A DNA stretch of 64,000 nt from Formosa sp. Hel1_33_131 (GCA_949499105.1 CATEFX010000019.1:62001-126000); one strand, 5' to 3'. Numbered from the stretch's first letter, positions 35,836 to 44,494 are shown. A program made the numbers and translations. The notes: generated by a model from the letters alone, not told the origin.

Positions 35836-38288
35836 TAGTTGGTATTTGAAATTCTAATGATATCTGCAAATAAACCGGAGGCGGTGACTTCAGCCCCAGC
35901 CCCAGCGCCTTTAATTATCATGGGTTGATCGGTATAACGATTCGTATAAAACATCACAATATTATCTTTTCCTTCAAGATTATAAAACGGGTGACCCACG
36001 GGAATCTCTTGCAATCCTACTTTAGATTTACCGTCTTTAAACGCTGCGACATATTTTAATTTACATTGGTTTGATTCTGCCAATGAAAAAAGTTTTTGAA
36101 AAACAGCTTCATTCGTTTTTAAGGTTTCATAGAACAATTCTACCGAAGCCGCTTCCATGCATTCTTTGGGTAGAAACGGGTCATTTTCAATGGCATCCAT
36201 TTCTAACATCTCGCCACTTTCACGCGCTAAAATTAATAATTTTCGAGCCACATCGACCCCACTCAAATCTATTCTTGGATCTGGTTCTGTAAACCCTTCT
36301 GCTTGGGCTTGTTTTACCACATCATGAAAGGTGGTGTTTTTATTAAAATTATTAAAAATAAAATTCAAACTTCCTGAAAGTACGGCATTGACCGTATGAA
36401 CTTTATCGCCAGAATTAATTAAATGTTTTAATGTATCGATGACGGGCAAACCTGCGCCTACATTGGTTTCAAACAAAAATGGCACATTGTATTTGTGCGA
36501 AAGCTGCTTTAATTCCTTGTAATTATCAACCGTACTCGAACATGCGATCTTATTACAAGCTACGACTGAAATACTCTGTTTTAGATAATGGGAATAGGTA
36601 TTTGCAATGGCTTCATTTGCTGTGATATCTATAAAAATAGAATTTCTTAAATTAAGATTCTTAGTTGCTTCAAAAAATGCCATTGGTTCTGTGGGTTGTC
36701 CCTTTTTTAATACGGATTCCCAGTCCTCTAAATCCAATCCATTTTCATCAAACACCATGGTTCTAGAATTTGAAAGTGCAATAACCTTTAACTTAATTTT
36801 TAAGGTTGATTTTATATATTTCTTTTGTTGCTTGATTTGCTCAATCAATGATTTTCCAACATTTCCAACACCAGCAATAAATAAGTTGACTTGTTTTGTT
36901 TCTTCTTCAAAAAATTGTTCATGCAAACAATTCAGAGCTTTTTTAACATCCGATTCAGAAATGACGGCTGTGATATTTCGTTCCGAAGCCCCTTGAGCAA
37001 TGGCTCTAATATTGACATTATTTTTACCGAGTGTACTAAACATTTTTCCGCTAATCCCTTGGTGGCTTTTCATTTTATCGCCTATCACTGCAACGATTGA
37101 TAAATGAGATTCAATGCCTAATGGGTCTATTTTAAATAATGAGATTTCATTTTCAAACTCTTTATCAATGACTGCTTTTGCTAACGGCGCATCTCTATCA
37201 GCAATTCCAATACAGATCGAATGCTCGGAGGAGGCTTGCGTAATAATAATGACATTTATTTTTGAATGTGCTAACGTTTCAAACAACCGTTTCGAAAATC
37301 CAGGAATCCCAACCATTCCATTTCCTTGAAGCGTTAATAACGACACATCATTAATATTACTAATTCCTTTGATAGGGGATTGGTGGCCGTTTTCGACAAT
37401 TTTAGTTATTAAAGTCCCTGGGTCTTTAGGAGCTAATGTGTTTTTTATAAGTAAGGGGATGTCTTTTCTAAGAACGGGTTGAACCGTTGGTGGATACAAG
37501 ACCTTCGCCCCAAAATGAGATAATTCGATCGCCTCTAAATAGGATAATTTATTTATAGGTTTCGCATTTTTTACCATTTTTGGGTTGGTTGTAAACATAC
37601 CACTGACATCAGTCCATATTTGAAGCACACTGGCATTCAGTGCAGCCGCAAGGATTGCCGCTGTATAATCCGATCCACCACGCCCTAAGGTTGTAATTTC
37701 ATCATTTTCAGACTTGGAAATAAACCCAGGTAAAATGGTGACCATCTTTTTATTACTTTCAAAATAGGTGGTGATATTGGCGTTTGTTTCTTCAAAATTA
37801 ACGGCTGCATTGGTAAAGTTTGAATCCGTTACAATTAGGTTTTGAGAATTTTTAAGTTGAACATTAACTCCTTTTGACTTCATCGCCTCATAAATGATTA
37901 AGGAGGAAATCAATTCTCCAAAACTGAGAAGTTTATCGGTTGTTCTAGGCGATAATTCATTGATTAAATACACACCATCTAATAATTTCTCAAGTCTTGA
38001 TAAATGGTTCAATACAATATCAGTTGTGATTTCGTGCACTTCTCTGGTTAGCAACCCATCAATCACTTCAATATGTTTTGATCGTAATGCCTCAAAATCT
38101 TCCTTATAACTGTGATCTTTGTTGATGGCTTTATCAGCAGCAATCAATAATTTATCGGTAATACCGCCTACAGCAGATACCACAACCGCAATGTTTTCTG
38201 AAGCAGATTCTTCTTTTACAATTTTTATAACCTTGGATATGTTTTTTGCGGAACCTACAGATGTTCCACCAAATTTTAAAACTTTCAT
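35835..38288 (-). CDS. thrA: Bifunctional aspartokinase I / homoserine dehydrogenase I
   Basis: An 817-residue fusion of the first and third enzymes of threonine synthesis. Aspartokinase is at residues 1 to about 290 (VLKFGGTSVGSAKNI; TLGRGGSDYTAAILAAAL), tandem ACT regulatory domains at about 310-460, and homoserine dehydrogenase from about 465 (NLFIAGVGNVGKSLIEQI; FLFETNVGAGLPVIDTL; EGFTEPDPRIDLSGVDVARK). The ACT domains imply threonine feedback. First structural gene of the operon, 63 bp after the leader peptide stop. Confidence 0.98.
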   Translation of the reverse strand: MKVLKFGGTSVGSAKNISKVIKIVKEESASENIAVVVSAVGGITDKLLIAADKAINKDHSYKEDFEALRSKHIEVIDGLLTREVHEITTDIVLNHLSRLEKLLDGVYLINELSPRTTDKLLSFGELISSLIIYEAMKSKGVNVQLKNSQNLIVTDSNFTNAAVNFEETNANITTYFESNKKMVTILPGFISKSENDEITTLGRGGSDYTAAILAAALNASVLQIWTDVSGMFTTNPKMVKNAKPINKLSYLEAIELSHFGAKVLYPPTVQPVLRKDIPLLIKNTLAPKDPGTLITKIVENGHQSPIKGISNINDVSLLTLQGNGMVGIPGFSKRLFETLAHSKINVIIITQASSEHSICIGIADRDAPLAKAVIDKEFENEISLFKIDPLGIESHLSIVAVIGDKMKSHQGISGKMFSTLGKNNVNIRAIAQGASERNITAVISESDVKKALNCLHEQFFEEETKQVNLFIAGVGNVGKSLIEQIKQQKKYIKSTLKIKLKVIALSNSRTMVFDENGLDLEDWESVLKKGQPTEPMAFFEATKNLNLRNSIFIDITANEAIANTYSHYLKQSISVVACNKIACSSTVDNYKELKQLSHKYNVPFLFETNVGAGLPVIDTLKHLINSGDKVHTVNAVLSGSLNFIFNNFNKNTTFHDVVKQAQAEGFTEPDPRIDLSGVDVARKLLILARESGEMLEMDAIENDPFLPKECMEAASVELFYETLKTNEAVFQKLFSLAESNQCKLKYVAAFKDGKSKVGLQEIPVGHPFYNLEGKDNIVMFYTNRYTDQPMIIKGAGAGAEVTASGLFADIIRISNTN

Positions 38289-38315
38289 TGTAATTTTTTT
38301 TATATTTAATTGAAA

Positions 38316-38337
38316 TATTGTTTGGGATCAAACAATA
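38316..38337 (-). promoter_or_regulatory. Hairpin between thr leader peptide and thrA
   Basis: A perfect 9-bp stem (TATTGTTTG / CAAACAATA, 4-nt loop) between the leader stop and the thrA start. It is followed on the transcribed strand by A/U-rich but not U-only sequence, so it is not a textbook terminator. It could be the attenuator arm or a structure covering the thrA start region. A second perfect 8-bp stem (CAGCACCC / GGGTGCTG, 38363-38382) lies inside the last leader codons; ribosome position on the leader would decide whether it forms. Confidence 0.5.
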
Positions 38338-38351
38338 CATTAGGACGGTAG

Positions 38352-38468
38352 TTATATAATCGCAGCACCCACAAGGGTGCTGATAATCGTTGAAATAGTT
38401 ACAATAACCATATTGCTTTGAATAGATTCCAAAGTTAAAAGAGTTGTAGTATTTTTTGAATATCGCAT
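38352..38468 (-). CDS. Thr/Ile-rich leader peptide of the thr operon
   Basis: A 38-codon ORF with ATG start 20 bp after the end of a TAnnTTTG element and 63 bp upstream of thrA. The product runs MRYSKNTTTLLTLESIQ, then SNMVIVTISTIISTLVGAAII. It has 7 Thr and 7 Ile codons, including a Thr-Thr-Thr run early and VTISTIIST near the end, plus two closing Ile. This composition is that expected of a ribosome-mediated attenuator sensing threonine and isoleucine charging, like the E. coli thr leader, which is similarly rich in Thr and Ile. Unlike the E. coli peptide (21 aa), it is longer and the hairpin overlaps its last codons. No sequence similarity to that peptide is claimed. Confidence 0.8.
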   Translation of the reverse strand: MRYSKNTTTLLTLESIQSNMVIVTISTIISTLVGAAII

Positions 38469-38487
38469 TATATCATAGTTTACTATT

Positions 38488-38495
38488 CAAAAGTA
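38488..38495 (-). promoter_or_regulatory. Promoter -7 element for the thr leader and operon
   Basis: Reads TACTTTTG on the minus strand. Transcription would begin about 13 bp before the leader peptide ATG and give a leader RNA of about 190 nt before thrA. Confidence 0.65.
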
Positions 38496-38724
38496 TTACT
38501 TTTACAGGTATAAAAAAATTAATATCTAAATTTTACATATTATTGAATTTAGGGGGTATATATTTCTAATAATTAAGCAAAAGGGGACCTTTGCTAAACT
38601 TTCATCAATCCCATGTAAAATTGCAATTATTTAATAAAAATAATAAGCTTAAAATGTTGATTACTATTTAATAAATAATCATTCAAAATGAAGTTTTTAT
38701 ATCAAATAATCTAATCTTAATTAT
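38496..38724. other. AT-rich divergent regulatory region between thr leader and glyA
   Basis: About 230 bp without a gene. It contains a small imperfect hairpin at 38576-38595 (AGCAAAAGG / CCTTTGCT) and many A/T tracts. I see no riboswitch consensus and no ORF of note. Confidence 0.35.
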
Positions 38725-38732
38725 TAAATTTG
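38725..38732 (+). promoter_or_regulatory. Promoter -7 element for glyA
   Basis: TAAATTTG, a perfect TAnnTTTG match, 28 bp upstream of the glyA ATG. Confidence 0.6.
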
Positions 38733-38760
38733 CAACTTAAATATTATTGAAACTAAATAT

Positions 38761-40032
38761 ATGCAACGCGACGAACAAATTTTTGAATTAATTGAAGCTG
38801 AAAAAAGCCGTCAACTCAATGGTCTTGAATTGATTGCTTCAGAAAATTTCACAAGCGAACAAGTCATGGAAGCGACCGGTTCGGTATTGACCAACAAATA
38901 TGCCGAAGGCTACCCTGGAAAGCGCTATTATGGTGGCTGTGAAGTGGTCGATGAAGTAGAGCTAATCGCTATTGATCGTGCCAAAACACTCTTTGGAGCG
39001 GTATGGGCAAATGTTCAACCACACTCTGGTAGTCAAGCCAATACGGCCGTCTTTCATGCCTGTCTGAAAGTCGGTGATAAAATCTTAGGATTTGATTTAT
39101 CTCATGGTGGACATCTGACTCATGGATCACCCGTTAATTTTTCTGGTCGTTTGTACGATCCTGTATTTTACGGCGTTGAAAAAGAAACAGGGGTTTTAAA
39201 CTATGATAAAATTCAAGAAATAGCCACCAAAGAACAACCAAAACTAATTATCGCAGGTGCCTCTGCTTACTCAAGAGATATTGATTTTGAGCGTTTTAGA
39301 GTCATTGCAGACAGTGTCGGTGCTATTTTATTAGCCGATATTTCGCACCCTTCTGGGATGATCGCCAAAGGCCTTTTAAATGATCCCATACCACATTGCC
39401 ATATTGTTACTACTACTACTCATAAGACTCTAAGAGGTCCAAGAGGTGGATTGATTATGATGGGGAAGGATTTTGAAAATCCGTTTGGAATCACTTTAAA
39501 ATCTGGAAAGGTACGTATGATGTCTTCTTTATTGGATTCTGCAATTTTCCCTGGCAACCAAGGCGGCCCTTTAGAGCATGTGATTGCTGGAAAAGCAATC
39601 GCTTTTGGAGAAGCATTAACCGATGAATTTTTACATTATATTTTACAAGTAAAAAAGAATGCGGATGCCATGGCGAAAGCGTTTGTAAAGCGTGATTATC
39701 ACTTAATTTCAGGTGGAACCGATAACCACATGATGTTGATTGATTTGAGAAATAAAAACATCACTGGAAAAGATGCCGAAAAAGCACTTGTAAAAGCAGA
39801 TATTACCGTGAACAAAAACATGGTTCCTTTTGATACTCAAAGCCCGTTTGTCACTTCAGGGATTAGAGTGGGTACTCCCGCAATTACCACGCGTGGATTG
39901 GTAGAATCGGATATGGAAACGATTGTGGATCTAATTGATGAAGTTCTTAACAATCATGAAGATGATGCAAAACTTGAAGCAATCTCAGAAAAAGTGAATG
40001 TGATGATGAGTGATCGTCCGTTGTTTTCCTAA
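38761..40032 (+). CDS. glyA: Serine hydroxymethyltransferase
   Basis: A 423-residue PLP enzyme interconverting serine and glycine with tetrahydrofolate. Seen: [35 protein letters not shown], the PLP Lys in [15 protein letters not shown], and the C-terminal [15 protein letters not shown]. Normal length. It has its own promoter and a strong terminator just after the stop codon. Functionally linked to gcvT on the other strand through one-carbon metabolism, though not in one operon. Confidence 0.98.
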   Translation: MQRDEQIFELIEAEKSRQLNGLELIASENFTSEQVMEATGSVLTNKYAEGYPGKRYYGGCEVVDEVELIAIDRAKTLFGAVWANVQPHSGSQANTAVFHACLKVGDKILGFDLSHGGHLTHGSPVNFSGRLYDPVFYGVEKETGVLNYDKIQEIATKEQPKLIIAGASAYSRDIDFERFRVIADSVGAILLADISHPSGMIAKGLLNDPIPHCHIVTTTTHKTLRGPRGGLIMMGKDFENPFGITLKSGKVRMMSSLLDSAIFPGNQGGPLEHVIAGKAIAFGEALTDEFLHYILQVKKNADAMAKAFVKRDYHLISGGTDNHMMLIDLRNKNITGKDAEKALVKADITVNKNMVPFDTQSPFVTSGIRVGTPAITTRGLVESDMETIVDLIDEVLNNHEDDAKLEAISEKVNVMMSDRPLFS

Positions 40033-40054
40033 ACACATATTTTATATAATATCT

Positions 40055-40084
40055 AACCTCCTAATTGTATTGGGAGGTTTTTTT
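40055..40084 (+). terminator. Rho-independent terminator of glyA
   Basis: Stem AACCTCC / GGAGGTT with an 11-nt loop, followed by a run of T to 40084. Confidence 0.85.
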
Positions 40085-40207
40085 ATGCCTTTTCTGGAAA
40101 ATGCGGACTGTAGTCCTAGTAACAAAAAAAACCGACTGGCTCAAGTTTATAACTCGTCCCTAGTAGAGACATACGTCCTCACTTTGTTAAAAAGATAGTA
40201 AAAAGTA

Positions 40208-40322
40208 CCCCGCTCCCGCCACGCTATAGCGTGGTAACGTCAAAGATTGGTAGGTCATGGTAAAAATAAAAGATATTTTCAGCTAGTTTACGGCCACTAA
40301 GTACAACTTAGCGGGAGCGGGG
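40208..40322. repeat. 115-nt structured inverted-repeat element
   Basis: Bounded by a perfect 12-bp inverted repeat, CCCCGCTCCCGC (40208-40219) and GCGGGAGCGGGG (40311-40322). Inside are a perfect 16-bp palindrome CCACGCTATAGCGTGG (40219-40234) and a REP-like hairpin CTAAGT-ACA-ACTTAG (40297-40310). Its GC-rich arms stand out from the AT-rich surroundings. If transcribed it would fold as a long stem with two internal hairpins. The right end directly abuts a truncated YoeB toxin frame. Could be a MITE or REP-type element; no target-site duplication was identified. Confidence 0.6.
40293..40316 (-). repeat. REP-like palindrome, copy A
   Basis: Minus strand reads TCCCGCTAAGT, loop TGT, ACTTAGTGGC. 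The same two arms occur at 49547-49573 on the plus strand with a 6-nt centre. Confidence 0.55.
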
Positions 40323-40433
40323 GATTTACAAGGGTATTGGTCCAGGAGAATAACATCAGAGCATCGATTGGTTTACAAGTATCAAAATGAACAAATTTTG
40401 ATAGCAGCGTGTCGTTATCATTACAGAAGGTAA
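40323..40433 (+). pseudogene. 3' fragment of a YoeB/Txe-family toxin gene
   Basis: A 36-codon open frame ending in TAA encodes DLQGYWSRRITSEHRLVYKY followed by QNEQILIAACRYHYRR. This is the C-terminal third of YoeB-type mRNA endoribonucleases, with the conserved GYWSRRI, EHRLVY and CRYHY (catalytic C-terminal His-Tyr) segments. The N-terminal two thirds and any YefM antitoxin are missing; directly upstream lies the structured inverted repeat. I found no N-terminal half on the far side of that element, so a deletion accompanied or followed insertion. It cannot make an active toxin as it stands. Confidence 0.8.
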
Positions 40434-40517
40434 AACTACCCAACTCGCCAAAACTACTTTATTACAAAAAAATAAATATTGATTTTATTAGCGAATGAAG
40501 TGGTAAAATAATTATAT

Positions 40518-40525
40518 TATCTTTG
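40518..40525 (+). promoter_or_regulatory. Promoter -7 element for the toxin-antitoxin pair
   Basis: TATCTTTG, matching TAnnTTTG, 21 bp upstream of the antitoxin ATG at 40547. It contains an in-frame TTG that should not be taken as the start. Confidence 0.55.
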
Positions 40526-40546
40526 TTTAAACGATATAACATTATT

Positions 40547-40786
40547 ATGGATATTCAATTAGAAAAATATAAGTTGATAGAATGGCTAATGAATCTTAAA
40601 GATGAGTCTGTAATTTCAAAACTAAAGACGATTAAAAGTAGTGTTTCCAAATCTTCTGACTGGGAAGGTGATATTTCCGATACGGAAAAATTATTGATAG
40701 AAGCGGGGTTAAAAGATATTGAGAAAGGGAACACATTTACTCATGAGCAAGTAATGAAAGAAATTAACGAAGTTTACGGTATTTAG
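40547..40786 (+). CDS. Antitoxin of a RelE/ParE-type toxin-antitoxin pair
   Basis: A 79-residue acidic, helical protein (MDIQLEKYKLIEWLMNLKDE at the start; ISDTEKLLIEAGLKDIEKGN and THEQVMKEINEVYG at the end). The central SVSKSSDW and the C-terminal helix match the small Bacteroidota antitoxins encoded just before RelE/ParE toxins. The N-terminal half probably dimerises and the C-terminal half wraps the toxin. The ATG at 40547 is chosen; the upstream TTG lies in the promoter. Toxin gene follows after 3 bp. Confidence 0.8.
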   Translation: MDIQLEKYKLIEWLMNLKDESVISKLKTIKSSVSKSSDWEGDISDTEKLLIEAGLKDIEKGNTFTHEQVMKEINEVYGI

Positions 40787-40789
40787 TCA

Positions 40790-41107
40790 ATGGAAATAGT
40801 TTGGACGAAACTAGCAAAGATTACTTATATAGAAGTCCTTGAAAATCTTAAAAAAAGATGGACAAAAAAAGAACTGAAAAACTTTAAGGACTTAACCAAC
40901 GAGTTATTGGAAAAGGTTAAAAATGAACAAGTAGAGCATTTAGTTGCAAATCAAAATTTAGGCGTTCGAAAAGGAGTCGTTCACAAAAATGTTTCTCTAT
41001 TTTATAGAGAAGATAGAAATAATAAAAAAATTTATTTGATTACTTTTTTTAATAATCGAATGGATCCAAAAACATTGAAAAATTTGTTGAAGCAAAAAGT
41101 GATATGA
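40790..41107 (+). CDS. RelE/ParE-family toxin
   Basis: A 105-residue basic protein with the RelE/ParE fold signature: IVWTKLAKITYIEVLENLKK (first helix), a central strand region VRKGVVHKNVSLFYRED and the C-terminal IYLITFFNNRMDP. Toxins of this type either cleave mRNA on the ribosome or inhibit gyrase; which of the two cannot be read here. Forms an operon with the preceding antitoxin, and a terminator hairpin overlaps its last codons. Confidence 0.85.
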   Translation: MEIVWTKLAKITYIEVLENLKKRWTKKELKNFKDLTNELLEKVKNEQVEHLVANQNLGVRKGVVHKNVSLFYREDRNNKKIYLITFFNNRMDPKTLKNLLKQKVI

Positions 41108-41124
41108 GAATATCGCTTTTTTCG
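41097..41124 (+). terminator. Terminator overlapping the toxin stop codon
   Basis: Stem AAGTGATAT / ATATCGCTT (one G-T pair), loop GAGA, followed by TTTTTT-like sequence. It includes the toxin's stop codon. Confidence 0.65.
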
Positions 41125-41364
41125 TTTAAAATAACTAGATCAATTCAGGACAAAAAATTGGCTTTGTGATGCAAGTGGGATGTTTAAAACTAAATATTGA
41201 AACTGTACCAAATTTAAGAATGGCATATTCCATAAAAGAGATGAAGCTCATAAAAATATGAGGTATTATTATCCCCACAGGCTGACTCAATTTTTCAACT
41301 CGTATCCAAGATACATATCACAACAAATAAAGAACCATCGTATTAAGTTATGGAAATATTTATT

Positions 41365-42930
41365 TTACTCCTCAAACTCAATCGCATTATAGGCCCCTAA
41401 ATCAGCAGGTGAGTGGCGTGTGGTGTTTGTGATATCTACGATTAGGTCTCCTGAGGCAATCCCAGCCCCTTCTGCAGGCGATCCAAATGGAATTTGTAAT
41501 TGATTTTTAGAAGGCTCTAAAAACTCTGGATCCGAGTTGAATTGGACATTTTCATAGTGGTCCGTATCATTAAAATCGTATTGTGGTTCTGAATAATAGC
41601 CTGTAGAATCCTCAAAATAGATTAAACTATTGGTGAATTTAAAATTAAAAATTTCGGAGGTTTCTTTTTCTAATAACAATTCCGGATTGTCATTACCGTA
41701 AATGATACAGTTGGTAAAATTAGCAGACTCCAAAGGGTTTGTAAATACGTTATTATCGGCATCTACAATAAAATTATTGAGTAGGAGGGCAGGGAATTGT
41801 CTAAAACTATTGGTCCAGTAGTTGGCGATGGTCGAATGCGTGAAATTATAATTTCCGCCGTAGGTCCCTGCAAAGGATGAAACGCCACTGTTATTAAGGA
41901 CTACATTTTCTGCATTAATCGAAGTTGCTCTTCCTAGAATACCAAAATTACTCGAATTATAAATCTGAGAATTTGTAATCACCAATTTAGAACTATCTTC
42001 TGGATTGCCATCACTTAAAACACCAACGGTTCCGTTTTTGATCGTCGCATAATTAAGGGTATTATCGGTACTCCCACTTAACAACCAAATGGTTTGCCAT
42101 TGCCCTGGAATGTCTTCATAAAGAGGTTCCAAGCGATCGCCCTGAAAAATCACTTCATTTTCTAAAAGTTCGGCATCTAAACTCGGTAATCCATTGACGT
42201 GCAATGATGAATTTTCAGTAATGAGAAGACCAGAATTCGCATGAAAGTGAACGCGAGCACCCGGATTTACAGTCAGTATTTTTCCATTTTCTACAGCTGC
42301 ATAGCCATAAATAACATAGGGTTTTTCATTAGTAAAGGTTAACTCGGAATCTTCTAAAAACCGCCCCTGTACATTGGTTTCATCCTCGATACCATCGCCA
42401 TCCACATCAAACTTTAAGGTTTCAACAACGCCCTCGGCATCTTTATTAGGGTAAATAAACACCGCATCTTTTATGAGAGTTACCAATTCTACCTTCTGAA
42501 TGTTAGATCCACTCCCAAATTCAATTGCATCGGTATATAAAAATTGTGTTTCATCGGCGACCAAAGGATCAATATCTACAGTGGTTTCAATAAATACATA
42601 CATGCTATCTTTGGCCAAAAGTTCGACATTTTCAAATTCTTTGCCCAACAGCGTTCCAAAGCCTGTCATACCATCTACAGTCAAACGGTAATTTGAGCTT
42701 TGCCCTTCACTTAATTTTAAACTAGGAATGCGTATATCAGTATCACTTGAATTATACACTTTTAAAGTATACGTACTCGACCCTATATTTGAAAAAACGG
42801 TGTCTAAATAAACCGTGTCTTTTGAAAAGGTGAGCGTGCCTGTACTTGGAATAAATTCAAAATCTTGGCGACAAGAACTCCAAAAAATGAGCATAAAAAA
42901 ACTTATTATAAAATAAAGGGAGCGTATCAT
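41365..42930 (-). CDS. Lipoprotein with predicted right-handed beta-helix
   Basis: A 521-residue protein with a type II signal peptide (IISFFMLIFWSSC, lipid Cys at residue 20). The body is rich in short strands and Asn-rich turns: repeated segments such as NTLNYATIKNGTVGVLSD, VITNSQIYNSSNFGILGR and VVLNNSGVSSFAGTYGG are typical of parallel beta-helix repeats (about residues 290-430). Calcium or glycan binding cannot be judged. Function unknown; probably outer-membrane surface or periplasmic. The 240 bp downstream of it, before the toxin-antitoxin terminator, hold nothing recognisable. Confidence 0.8.
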   Translation of the reverse strand: MIRSLYFIISFFMLIFWSSCRQDFEFIPSTGTLTFSKDTVYLDTVFSNIGSSTYTLKVYNSSDTDIRIPSLKLSEGQSSNYRLTVDGMTGFGTLLGKEFENVELLAKDSMYVFIETTVDIDPLVADETQFLYTDAIEFGSGSNIQKVELVTLIKDAVFIYPNKDAEGVVETLKFDVDGDGIEDETNVQGRFLEDSELTFTNEKPYVIYGYAAVENGKILTVNPGARVHFHANSGLLITENSSLHVNGLPSLDAELLENEVIFQGDRLEPLYEDIPGQWQTIWLLSGSTDNTLNYATIKNGTVGVLSDGNPEDSSKLVITNSQIYNSSNFGILGRATSINAENVVLNNSGVSSFAGTYGGNYNFTHSTIANYWTNSFRQFPALLLNNFIVDADNNVFTNPLESANFTNCIIYGNDNPELLLEKETSEIFNFKFTNSLIYFEDSTGYYSEPQYDFNDTDHYENVQFNSDPEFLEPSKNQLQIPFGSPAEGAGIASGDLIVDITNTTRHSPADLGAYNAIEFEE

Positions 42931-42997
42931 GTGATGGACTGTTTTGGTAAAAATATAACTTTTCGAGCTAATAAATATTGTGGATGTTTTAATTTTA

Positions 42998-43384
42998 TTA
43001 AAATACGTTTACAATCTCAGCAGTAATTCGTTTTGGTTTTTTGGTAGTGCCGTCTAATAAACACCAATTGGTTTCAGATTTAACAATCAATTTATCAGTG
43101 TCCTTATGATGCATTTCGACGATTCGAGTAGAAGTGACGCCTTTGGAACGTGTGACATAGGTTTTTAGGTGAATTTCATCGTGCAGTACGGCAGAAGATT
43201 TATACTCGATATGATGACTTAATAAGACCCATATATTTTCTTTTTGTTGGAGTGGGGTGGTGGCTGAAATCCAATGGTCCTTTGCAAGATCTTGAATCCA
43301 CTGCACATAACGCACATTATTCACATGTAATAACTCGTCTAAATCATCGTTGACAACCGTTCGAAAGGCTTCAAAAACCGTCAT
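42998..43384 (-). CDS. Hotdog-fold acyl-CoA thioesterase (4HBT type)
   Basis: A 128-residue single hotdog domain. The catalytic loop is visible in DELLHVNNVRYVQWIQDLAKDHW (split: residues about 16-38), with Asn and the long helix after it, as in YbgC/FadM-like thioesterases. Later strands carry SHHIEYKSSAVLHDEI and TRIVEMHHKD. Substrate unknown. Its start overlaps the stop of the glutaminyl cyclase gene by one base, so the two are coupled. Confidence 0.88.
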   Translation of the reverse strand: MTVFEAFRTVVNDDLDELLHVNNVRYVQWIQDLAKDHWISATTPLQQKENIWVLLSHHIEYKSSAVLHDEIHLKTYVTRSKGVTSTRIVEMHHKDTDKLIVKSETNWCLLDGTTKKPKRITAEIVNVF

Positions 43385-44418
43385 TAATTTTTAATGATTT
43401 TGACCTCAAATAATTTATCCCAGCGTTTTCCAGTCACAAATAAGGTTTTTGTTTTTGGGTTGTAGGCCATCCCATTGAGGACATCCAACCCTTGGTGTTT
43501 GGTGACTTTCGTTTTTAATTTTTTAAAATCGATGACCGCTTCAATCGCTCCATTTTGGGGGTTAATAATAGCCACGCCATTTTTTTGATAGCGATTGGCA
43601 TAAATTTTCCCGTCCACCCATTCTAATTCATTAAGATTTGTCAACTTTCCTTTATTGGTGTACGCTTGAATAGACCCTTCTTCGGAAAGCGTTTGAGGGT
43701 TTAGCGTCCAAATGTAAGCGGTTCCATCTGATTTGTAAAATTTCTCACCATCATTACACAAGCCCCAACCTTCTTTACTTTGTCCATAATTAAAGGTTTC
43801 AATTTGTTCAAAACGATCCACGTCATAGACCAATCCACGACCTTCTTTCCAAGTTAATTGATAAATTTTATCATTTAAAACAGAGAGCCCTTCCCCAAAA
43901 TAGGCTTTGCTTAAATCGATATTTTCAAGCACTTTCCCAGTCTTATACTCGAGTTTTCTAAGTTTCGATTCTCCATATTGCCCGGTACTTTCATATAAAT
44001 TTCCTTTATAAAATTCCAGTCCTTGCGTATAAGATGTGATATCGTGAGGGTAGGTATTTACAATCTCATAGGTATATAATTTTGGAGCCGTCGCACTCAC
44101 AATGGTTACTTTTTTTAAGGCGATTTCAAATTTTGAATCATAAAACACTTTGGCCTTGATTATTTTTTCACCCAAAGTTATGGATGCTAATGCCACGGAA
44201 GTCTCGATTTTTGAATTATCTAAGGTCAATTGAACGGAGTCAATTTTATAGTTTTTAGGATTGATCAATTCAACGCTAAGTGTATTTGCGTTCGAAATAA
44301 CGTTGGTCTCGCTGTTTATTTGGATCAAAAAGTTGGAGGATTTAGAGGATGCGTTGTTTCCACAAGCAGTCAATAATAGGCCAAACCCAATGAAGGTCAA
44401 TAGTTTGATGGGATGCAT
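43384..44418 (-). CDS. Glutaminyl-peptide cyclotransferase lipoprotein
   Basis: A 344-residue lipoprotein (lipobox LLLTACGNN, Cys19). The C-terminal two thirds form the plant/bacterial-type glutamine cyclotransferase beta-propeller: YPHDITSYTQGLEFYKGNLY, STGQYGESKLRKLEY, LTWKEGRGLVYD, GWGLCNDGEKFYKSDGT and LNELEWVDGKIYANRY. The family turns N-terminal Gln into pyroglutamate. The first ~120 residues are an extra domain found in Bacteroidota members. Lies upstream of, and coupled to, the thioesterase gene. Confidence 0.9.
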   Translation of the reverse strand: MHPIKLLTFIGFGLLLTACGNNASSKSSNFLIQINSETNVISNANTLSVELINPKNYKIDSVQLTLDNSKIETSVALASITLGEKIIKAKVFYDSKFEIALKKVTIVSATAPKLYTYEIVNTYPHDITSYTQGLEFYKGNLYESTGQYGESKLRKLEYKTGKVLENIDLSKAYFGEGLSVLNDKIYQLTWKEGRGLVYDVDRFEQIETFNYGQSKEGWGLCNDGEKFYKSDGTAYIWTLNPQTLSEEGSIQAYTNKGKLTNLNELEWVDGKIYANRYQKNGVAIINPQNGAIEAVIDFKKLKTKVTKHQGLDVLNGMAYNPKTKTLFVTGKRWDKLFEVKIIKN

Positions 44419-44494
44419 AGAGTCATATTAATTTTTAGCAATTTATTTATTTATATTCAGTTAAAAAAATCATTGTGAAAATATTAAAACTTTG

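Noticed and set aside
36607-36996. 129-codon open frame on the plus strand inside thrA
   Set aside because: Lies fully within a well-supported thrA frame on the other strand and has no recognisable domain.
38316-38337. Classical Rho-independent attenuator before thrA
   Set aside because: The stem is perfect but no U-run follows on the transcribed strand, so I do not call it an intrinsic terminator; it is kept as a regulatory hairpin only.
40010-40198. 62-codon plus-strand frame starting inside the 3' end of glyA
   Set aside because: It runs through the glyA terminator hairpin and T-run and has no protein-like composition.
40208-40322. Integron attC site
   Set aside because: The arms are palindromic but no GTTRRRY/RYYYAAC core pairs in attC arrangement are visible and no integrase or cassette array lies nearby.
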